64,000 bases of DNA from Peromyscus leucopus (taxonomy: Eukaryota; Chordata; Mammalia; Rodentia; Cricetidae), in the NCBI RefSeq assembly GCF_004664715.2, contig NC_051070.1, positions 73,695,231-73,759,230 of the forward strand, in the 5' to 3' direction. How positions within the stretch are numbered: the stretch's first letter is position 1; each line of letters starts with the position of its first letter. The position numbers and the translations under genes are program-made. Below the pieces are notes generated by a model, which did not search any database, was not told the origin of the DNA, and saw only the letters and a list, made by a program, of their open reading frames with translations. This document shows positions 57,024-64,000 of this stretch, in pieces.

Positions 57024-57388
57024 ATCCCATCAGACTAACTTTTGATATCACAGGCCTGGAGAGCTAACACATTGTTTAGGTAAAACTATAAAGGCATACT
57101 GTTGAGCTTTTGCAAATGAAAATGAATTGTTTATGGTGGTCCTCACGAACAGGTACCAAGAAAAACGTAGGTGCTAGATCAATAGCTGTATAACATATAC
57201 TGCTCAAGTAAGAACACTACATCTGGTAGAGCAACTTCAATTAGTGTCAGTGATTTATTGAATTTTCAATACTCAACTGTCATTCTCCTATTCCATTCAT
57301 CTTCTGCACTGGCCAGATTGGAGAGTTAAAGAGAGATGTGGTGGGAACCACCATCCCTGCAGGGATGTGATGCTGCTTTTGACTCATT

Positions 57389-57390
<2 letters not shown>

Positions 57391-57425
<35 letters not shown>
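57391..57425. repeat. (T)n run inside the ERVL remnant
   Basis: Thirty-five T bases. It may be the tail of a tiny minus-strand retro-insertion, but no SINE body is attached. Confidence 0.9.
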
Positions 57426-57428
<3 letters not shown>

Positions 57429-58348
57429 GAGGCAACTCTAAAGGCTTCAATTTAGCCTTTCCAACCATAACAGCCCTCACTACATAGGTCAAGGAACCAA
57501 TGTGGGAATTCTGCCAATTTCTAAGTATATTTAACCAATTATGCATTCTGAGACTGGGGAAATAACCACAGGAGGAGTTCAGGGACTCACTGGACCTACT
57601 GCAATTTGGATGTCAGCCAAAATTCTATTAATTATGTGACCTCTATAAGGCCTTCTTTAACAAGAGAGATGTTTTTGGAGCCTCCCAGAATCAGCATCAA
57701 TTCAGAACCAGCATCCAATAGACCCCCAAAAGTCTTAGTATTTCCTTTACACTAGTGTGTAGTTACCCTTCTAAAAGGCTGTAGGTTCCTCTTCAGAGGA
57801 ACTGAAGAAAGACTAACTGTAAAACTTTTAGGTGTTTTATCAAGGTCCTTACTCAGAGGAAGCTGACCATCCCCTCATTTAAGGGGTTCTGGGTCTTCAA
57901 ACTGGCTCAAGTCTGGAAATTTATCCATAGGATTTAGAGATTCTCTAATTCCATGTAGCCTTCTTTCATTTGTTTGAGAAATTTTCTGCTTATACAGATC
58001 AAACAAAAATGTAGTAGGTTTCTTATCTATTTCATGCCTGAATCCATTATTGATTAGCCAATACCATAGGTATGTATGAATCATGCCACCATAAAAATCA
58101 CTCTGCCTATGCTGTCCATTATGGATCAAGCTATTATGGACATTGCTCTGCCTGTATTGTCCATTAAAATAACTATAATCACCTTGTCTTTGGCAATTCA
58201 GTGCTGTCACCTGGCCCTTGCTCCTTTGGTGCCCAATTGAACCCACCTAATTTAGTTCATCCAACTGAGAAGCAGTGTCTCCAACCCTAAGGTCTGCAGC
58301 AAGGAAAAGAGCAACAACAAAGCTCTTCAAATATGCTGGTGCCCCCTC

Positions 58349-58380
58349 CTCATTTTTGTTTGTTTGTTTGTTTGTTTGTT
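58349..58380. repeat. (TTTG)n microsatellite
   Basis: Eight TTTG units within the ERVL remnant. Confidence 0.9.
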
Positions 58381-59744
58381 TTATACGGTTAGTGAAGGGC
58401 ATGTCTTCTGGACCTTCCCACTGTGGATGATTATGTTTAATATAGCGTATCCACTCCAATATTGCCATTTTCCTGAACCTTAAAAATTCCTTCATCAATA
58501 TTAGGGGTGTATCAAGCATCCCAACTCTGTTTCAGTAGGTCATTTTTTGACAAGTGCTTCACCCAACCATTCTAACAAACTTTTGACCTTTTTTTTTAAC
58601 TGTGCAAGTTTCCATATTAAACCTAGAATCTCCACTCAGTGCACCCATATCAATAAACTCAGCCTGATCCAGTTTTATGTTCCTTCCACCATTATCTCAC
58701 ACCCTTAAGTTCCATTCACACGTATTCCCCAGACTTCTGCTTGAATGAATTAGCAAACTCATTAAGCTCTTCAGTAGTGTAGTGTAATTCCTCATTGACT
58801 ACACTTTCTATCCCCCCTCTAGAAGCCTGTTTAGCCTTAAGCCTGGTTATAAGTCTGGAGGTAACTATTGGTGGGCCCTGAGGAACATCAGTATTGTTTT
58901 GCTTGACATCTTCTTAAGAAAAAGTCACAGCTGGTTAGTAGACAGTGAAGGACTAATTTCCTCAGTTAAAGACAGAAAGGACAGTATTTCTGGGGGTGGG
59001 GCGGGAGAGCATCTTCTGCTGAGGGTGCAGAGACTGTTTCCTCGGGTGAGATTAACCCCAGAGGATCTGAGGTGTCAGAGTTCTCGTCTCAGTAAGGATC
59101 CTCTGATACATCCCTAGTCCAAGTCACAGGGTTGTATCCTTTGCCAGCTAATGCCTTTACTCCTACTGTCAACATCCTCCAAGCTTGGGACTCAAACATT
59201 AGCTGCAATTCAGGCAACTTTATAATAATGAGGGCTTCTGTTTTATTTTCCACAACTTGAGCTCTGTGGCTGCTGGAGAGAAGATTCACTTCCAGGACAC
59301 ACTTATAAACCTTTAGACTGTTTACGTCAATTTTTATCACTAAGCACATTGTTGTCTCTCATTGTATTCTGAGAAGTTGGTTAATATTATCACAGAGCTC
59401 ATTCTTTTCCCTTGTCAATTTAGCCAGAAATGCTAGAAGCAATCAATCAGCATCATTATTTTCCGGTTTTTTTTCACAAATAGTCAAAAGTTTTTTTATT
59501 TGTAAAGTTATCAAATCCATTGACCCTCAACAATTGGTAAATCAGGTAATCAAATGCGTTTGTTTTAATAATTTTATATAATAGTCCATATAATGGGCTT
59601 TCATTCTGTATTCTCTAAGCTTCGGGACCAGTTTCAGTAACTGGAGAGGCCTCAGTACTATAAGGATCAGAAAACAGGAAAGCCTATTACATATACTTAA
59701 ATTCATCTTTGTACTTCTATTGCTCTATAACCACTACCACAGTT

Positions 59745-60128
59745 TGTATTAGTCAGGGTTTTCTAGAGGAACAGAACTGATAACAATAAGGAGGCTTGTT
59801 AGAGTGCCTTATGGACTGTGGTACAGCTAGTCCAACAATGACTGTCCTTCAAAAGAAATTCCAAGAATCCAGTAGTTGTTCAGGCCACAAAGCTGGATGT
59901 CTCAGCTGGTCTTTAGTATATGCTTTAGTGTAGACTCTAATACCAGTGATGTAATGGACTTGCTAGCCAGAGTGAGGGTTATAGGCAAAGAAAGAGAGCT
60001 TTCTTTTTAAATGTCCTTCATATATGCTGCCACCAGAAGGCATGGCCCACATTAAAGGTAGATATGCCCATACCAAGGCACTTGGGTTTTAGTTAATTCC
60101 AGATGTAGCAGTAGAGTTGACAACCATC
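59745..60128 (+). mobile_element. MLT2/MT2-like LTR (ERVL class)
   Basis: It starts TGTATTAGTCAGGGTTTTCT and ends near AGTTGACAACCATC, both typical of ERVL-type LTRs. Its orientation is opposite to the adjacent ERVL remnant, so it is unlikely to be that provirus's own LTR. Confidence 0.6.
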
Positions 60129-60164
60129 TTTCCTCCACCTTTTGGCTTCACTAGGAGTAAGTGT

Positions 60165-60490
60165 TACTGTTGGAGCGCAGTACCCCACCCATCCCTGAAT
60201 TTGTCCCAGGATGAGGCCACAGAATCCTACTAATCCAACACCAAGTCACAAAAATCCTTCCAATCCCAGGCCACCCTGGAAAACTCCTTCCTCAAGAAAC
60301 GCTATATGAGCCCATCTCATACTCAGGTCCCTGATGCGTCTCACTCAAACAGAGGCAGCCACCCACCTGTGTTTCCCCCAATACATTTCTTATGTGAAGC
60401 TTGTTGTGCAGAGTAACTTTGCTGTAGTCCTTGGCTCCCAACTCCCAGAATACCTTTCCCTCAGAGCTGTAACATTTACACCTAGTGGGG
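60165..60490 (+). mobile_element. Possible class I LTR
   Basis: CGCTATATGAGCCCATCTCA resembles a TATA region. CCCAATACATTTCTTATGTG, then GCTTGTTGTGCAGAG, resembles a polyadenylation and U5 region. No target-site duplication was established. Confidence 0.4.
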
Positions 60491-61080
60491 CCAAAAGGTG
60501 GAGGAAGGATGGTGAGCTGGGAAAAGTGCAGTAAGCAACTTCTTTAGCAAAGGTGTAAGAGGGGCTTCTTGTGTTCACCTTAGGTCTTGTATGCCATAAA
60601 GAAACCACTTGTTCTGTTCATCACTCCTGTTTTTTTTTTTTTCTTTCTCCTAGTTTCCTAGAATGTCTTCTTTGAGGAAGTGTGTGAAGGTCAGATCCCA
60701 GAAAATACTATATGCTCTCTCCAAGCCAGTTTTACCTCACTTACCACACTTGCCATCTCCACAGCCGATGCCCCTGAAATCCAATACAATCAAGTCACTG
60801 CTTTCCACTAACACAGAATTTCAGGGCCACCTTCCAGAATTTCTCTTTTTTCCACCTCCTGACTAAAGGTGGAAGATCCAGGTAAGTTTCAGAAGTCAGA
60901 TGGTAAGTGAGGGACAATGGATCATGAAGAAGGTAAGACCTACACTCTTGAGCGATGGAGACTTTGGAGCTATACAGTGGCCAACCTTTCCTCACCGACA
61001 CACTCCCCACGTATCCAACAAGCTAATCTTTAGCAATGTAAATGCTGCCAAACTAAGGCTATAATTTTACCTCAACATAC
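60491..61080. other. No gene or clear repeat identified
   Basis: Unique-looking sequence with a T-run near 60630. Short ORFs lack motifs. Confidence 0.45.
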
Positions 61081-61200
61081 AAGGAAAATTAACTTGGCAT
61101 GATGGTGCATGCCTATAATCCCATTGAGAAGTGGAGGCAGGAGGATTAGAGGTTCAGTCATCCTTGGCTACATAAGAAGTATGAGGACAGCTTAAACTAC
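61081..61200 (+). mobile_element. Old B1-type SINE
   Basis: TTGGCATGATGGTGCATGCC, CTTGGCTACATAAGAAGTAT and ACATGAGACCTTGTCTTAG are diverged 7SL-derived sequence. Confidence 0.65.
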
Positions 61201-61202
61201 AT

Positions 61203-61440
61203 GAGACCTTGTCTTAGTTAAGGTTTCCATTGCTGTGACCAAACAGAAATACCAAAAAGCAAGTTGGGAAGGAAAGGGTTTATTCAGCTCCCACTTCCAT
61301 GTTGCTGTCATCACCAAAGGAAGGCAGTACAGGAACTCAGACAGGACAGGATCCTGGAGGCAAGAACTGATACAGAGGTCATGGAGGGGTGGGGTTTATG
61401 CGCTTGATTCACATGGCTTGTTCAGCCTATTTTCTTTCTT
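61203..61440 (-). mobile_element. MaLR-type LTR, first half (split)
   Basis: GTCTTAGTTAAGGTTTCCAT, GGAAAGGGTTTATTCAGCTC and CATGGCTTGTTCAGCC are the reverse complement of the LTR family at 22824-23216. Homology stops at TTTTCTT and resumes at 63680. Confidence 0.8.
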
Positions 61441-62261
61441 TCTTTCTTTTTAAGTAAAATATTCTAAGTATAATAAAGAAGAGTACACATTAGTATGACT
61501 GAGAAGAAGTACAGGAACAAAACGCCAAAGAGTACAGAAGTTAGCTACAAAAAGTTAAATCATTACATGTTAGTCTTGGTGTTTTGCTTCTCACGCAAAC
61601 ATACGACATACTTAAAGACATTTAAATATTTTGGACTGGTCCAGTGAACGGTGATAACTATTTCAACATTAGAATTCAGATTCACAGCACAAACTATAAA
61701 TACAAAATTATAGGCATTATTCAATTGAAAAGAGGCTCTAAAATTATGAACAAAATGGCTCCAAATTGCAGGAGGTAACAGTCTCTTCATAGTGTAACTT
61801 AAAATCAGACATGGAACCCTTAAAACATAAGGCATCTTTCCCCCTCTACTCTAGAACACACACAGTATAAAATGATAGTGTGGAACCTTTGACAGCAAGA
61901 CACTCACCCCCGCTCCAAATGACAAAGACTTTGCTAATAGAGAGAGACCAGAGCACCAGGATGCTTTCAAAGGAATTTTTGAAAGTGGGCATCTCCAGTT
62001 TTAGCATACATTGCCTTACTGACAGCCAATGGCTTTAATCTATAAAATGCAATATGTTTACTTTGTGCTTATTCATTTATTTACTTATTTATCATTACTC
62101 ATGTGGTTTTGATATAATTACTACAAAGTTAAAAATCTGAGACCCTCATTGTGGTCACTAGCACCTTTAACTTGGTATCAAAATAACAGAGCATGGAAGT
62201 GTCTGTGAGGCAAGATGGAAAAACAGACAGATTCAAACCAAACACTTTTCAAATTATTACT

Positions 62262-62490
62262 TTATTTTATATGTATGAGTGTTTGGGGTTTTTGTTTGTT
62301 TGTTTGTTTGTTTGTTTGTTGCTTGCATTTCTGTGAACCCTGTGCATGCCTGGTGCCCGAGGAGGTCAGAAAAGGGCATTGGGGACAGGAGTTACAGACG
62401 GATGTAAGCTGGCATGTGAGTACTGGGAATGTAACCGAGTCCTCTGTCAGTGCTCTTAACTGCTAGCTGAGCCATCTCTCCAGCTCCTCA
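62262..62490 (-). mobile_element. B2-superfamily SINE (B3-like) with (TTTG)n
   Basis: CTTAACTGCTAGCTGAGCCATCTCTCCAGCTC at its right end is a reverse-complement B2/B3 head. TGTGCATGCCTGGTGCCCGA fits the B3 body. TTTG repeats lie near 62297-62321. Confidence 0.85.
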
Positions 62491-63379
62491 AATGAAACAT
62501 TTTTAAAAATTGTAATAAACATGCAACCAAATACAAAACTACAGAGACTAAATTAGTTAGAGAGAGAAACTAAAAATATTCCTCAAGATGTGAAAAAAAA
62601 AAAAAAAACTGAACAATCTTAACAAACTAAAAGGCTGTAAAGTCTAAAAGATCTCCGAATTGGGTTTTACTCTTCACATGCTTGGTGGATAGACGTGGTT
62701 ATACCTCAACTCTTCATGATGGTTCTTCTGTCTGAATAAGGTTCAACACAGAGCCAAGAAAATCAACTTTGTAATGGCATTTACATTTAATAAAAGATCG
62801 TTGGCTGGGCAAACAATGTGTTAAAAATTCACTTCATATTTGCATCTAGCTTTAATTTTAGCTAAATGCTTATATAGAAAAGGAACAAAAACTGAATTTC
62901 AAACATGCCTTTCTCAGTTTGTGAACAGCCAGTTGATCAAGGGTCCCATCTCACACCTGACTAAAGGCAGCCATCTCCTCTCTACTGTCAAGGCCCCCTC
63001 ACATTCTCTGTTTCAAAAAGATTTTTTTTTTTTTTGGTCCTGATAAGTGAATATAGTGTTTCCTTCTATCGAGCCCATGAAGCTATTTATTCGTTATATT
63101 TTCCCCATAAAATTAAGGTCCACAGTACAGAATGAAGAAATCAGAGTGTATGGCAAATACTCTCTTCATACAGATTTTTTCCATTATGGTTAGCATCCTC
63201 AATGGAGATGTAATGCACTGCAGCTCCAGGGCACACTGGGTACATCCTTCATCTCCAGATGAAAACCCAGAACAAGGCATTGACTACAGCCATTCTCAGT
63301 TGTGGCCCTTGAACTGCATTTTTTATCTCAATTACCTCATTAGTGGCAGTAAGAGCTACAGTCATCCTGCTTTATTTTT

Positions 63380-63459
<80 letters not shown>

Positions 63460-63520
63460 TCCTCCCTCCCTCCCTCCCTCCCTCCCTCCCTCCTTCCTTC
63501 CTTCCTTCCTTCCTTTCTTT
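63380..63520. repeat. (TTTC)n(CCCTC/CCCT)n(TTCC)n polypyrimidine tract
   Basis: About 140 bp of almost pure pyrimidine in three successive repeat types, forming the expanded tail of the adjacent reverse-oriented B1. Confidence 0.95.
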
Positions 63521-63524
63521 TTTG

Positions 63525-63671
63525 TTTCTTCGAGACAGGATTTCTCTGGGTAGCTTTCTTGCCTGTCCTGAATCTCTCTCTGTAGACCAGGCTGGCCTCA
63601 AACTCACAGAGATCCACCTGGCTCTGCCTCCCAAGTGCTGGGATTAAAGGTGTGCGCTGCCACCACCTGGC
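63525..63671 (-). mobile_element. B1 SINE
   Basis: GAGACAGGATTTCTCTGGGT to AAGGTGTGCGCTGCCACCACC is a reverse-complement B1. Its CTGTAGACCAGGCTGGCCTC region is closer to the general rodent B1 than to the cricetid GGCGCAAAG variant. Confidence 0.93.
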
Positions 63672-63679
63672 TATCAATC

Positions 63680-63780
63680 TGTTTTCTTATAGAATTCAGG
63701 ACCACTAGCCCAGGGATGTTACCACCCACCATGGGCTGGACCCTCCTATTGGAGAAATTATTTTGGCCACTCCACGTAGT
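63680..63780 (-). mobile_element. MaLR-type LTR, second half (split)
   Basis: TTTTCTTATAGAATTCAGGA and GCCCAGGGATGTTACCACCC continue the LTR interrupted at 61440. The expected remaining LTR end is lost near 63770. Confidence 0.8.
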
Positions 63781-64000
63781 TAAAAGGATATTTATTTAAT
63801 GGCGTAACTCACAAATTAAGTAATGGGTAGGTCGCAGGGTCTGGGGAAGGTGTAATGCAGTCCAGCGGTGTTCTCCGGAGCTCTGCACAGTCAATCTGCA
63901 CCGGTCAGCGTTCCGGCACCCAGAGAGCGCCCAGAGCGAGCGCTGGCCCATCCAGCTCTCGGGTCCCCAGGCGCCTCCCCTCGCCCCGCCTCGTAGGCGT
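63781..64000 (-). other. GC- and CpG-rich segment running off the window
   Basis: On the minus strand a GC-rich 170-bp stretch leads into an AAATAAAT signal near 63790-63800, i.e. a transcript-like 3' end or LTR. Many CpGs survive (CCGGTCAGCGTTCCGG), so it is either young or unmethylated. It could be an ERV LTR or a retrocopy 3' end; I do not recognise it. Confidence 0.4.

Larger units (their letters stand above)
54785..59700 (-). mobile_element. ERVL-like provirus remnant (gag-pol), interrupted
   Basis: On the minus strand, the RT catalytic motif YIDD (55254-55265) sits in an HYIDDNILIG context typical of ERVL polymerases, followed by EINPT and WGLF-like pieces toward 54800. Upstream, about 57040-57860 is degenerate RT/protease-side sequence. 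A 123-codon frame at 57875-58246 and the sequence to about 59700 look gag-like (inference; residues such as NNGFRHEIDKKPTTFLFDLY). Stops abound. It is interrupted by a 1.7-kb L1 and a T-run. LTRs of matching orientation were not found. Confidence 0.7.
61434..63672 (-). mobile_element. 2.2-kb retro-insertion splitting the LTR; source unknown
   Basis: This separates the two halves of the LTR. The left edge is (TTTC)n plus TTTTTAAG (61433-61455), readable as an A-rich 3' tail on the minus strand. The right edge is the first base of a reverse-oriented B1. Flanks CAGCCTATTTTCTT and CAATCTGTTTTCTT differ only by transitions, consistent with an aged duplication. About 61455-62250 and 62500-63370 match nothing I recognise. 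A 90-codon minus ORF (61563-61835) has no known motif. A B3-like SINE lies inside. Confidence 0.5.

Noticed and set aside
59745..60128. Calling this the 5' LTR of the ERVL remnant
   Set aside because: Its orientation is opposite to the gag-pol strand, so it cannot simply be the provirus's own LTR.
61563..61835. 90-codon minus-strand ORF in the unidentified retro-insertion
   Set aside because: No recognisable protein similarity; the surrounding sequence looks like an untranslated region.
63132..63677. ORFs of 80-171 codons rich in Phe/Leu/Ser or Lys/Glu/Arg
   Set aside because: They are translations of the (TTTC)n/(CCCT)n tract and adjacent B1.

Overview
The window is mammalian nuclear DNA from a muroid rodent, most likely a cricetid. 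It is full of rodent SINEs (B1, B2, B3-like, ID-like), rodent L1 fragments and ERVL-MaLR/ERVK/ERVL LTRs. The younger B1 copies carry the variant 'CTACCAAGTGAGTYCCAGG' followed by 'AGGCGCAAAGCTACACAGAG', which I associate with deer-mouse-like cricetids (inference; no search was run). No bacterial-style operon, CRISPR array, rRNA or tRNA gene was seen.

Only two protein-coding genes are convincing. Both are intact single-exon olfactory receptor (OR) coding regions on the + strand, about 18 kb apart: an OR4L1-like receptor (13884-14813) and an OR4N5-like receptor (32613-33539). Each is preceded by a plausible splice acceptor and followed by polyadenylation-like hexamers. OR4L1 and OR4N5 are neighbours in the human 14q11.2 OR cluster (mouse chr14), so this looks like the same class II OR cluster.

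Between them, at 15070-16549 on the minus strand, lies a retroposed and decayed fragment of Pex6, a peroxisomal AAA-ATPase gene. It holds a short 5' UTR, the complete exon-1 coding region with frame disruptions, the exon-1 donor site and about 0.55 kb of apparent intron 1. It ends in ATTAAA plus poly(A) and is flanked by a perfect 15-bp target-site duplication. It therefore looks like a retrocopy of an intron-1-retaining, prematurely polyadenylated Pex6 transcript. This is the most unusual element here.

Layout: 1-10.5 kb, ERVK remnant, two opposed L1s and nested MaLR LTRs; 10.5-15 kb, quiet AT-rich sequence and the OR4L1-like gene; 15-16.6 kb, Pex6 retrocopy; 16.6-25.3 kb, LTRs and old L1s, including an L1 5'-UTR-like monomer array split by an LTR; 25.3-26.5 kb, a G-rich block with degenerate repeats; 26.5-37.7 kb, mostly unique AT-rich sequence with scattered SINEs and the OR4N5-like gene; 37.7-45.5 kb, layered L1s and two solo LTRs with target-site duplications; 45.5-54.6 kb, largely unique with a few SINEs, L1 3' ends and two solo LTRs; 54.8-59.7 kb, an ERVL-like gag-pol remnant (minus) interrupted by a twin-primed (5'-inverted) L1; 59.7-64 kb, LTRs, including one split by a 2.2-kb retro-insertion, and a GC-rich segment at the edge.

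Limits: repeat names come from memory of consensus sequences. Many repeat edges are accurate only to tens of bases. Where exact target-site duplications are quoted, they were read directly from the sequence.
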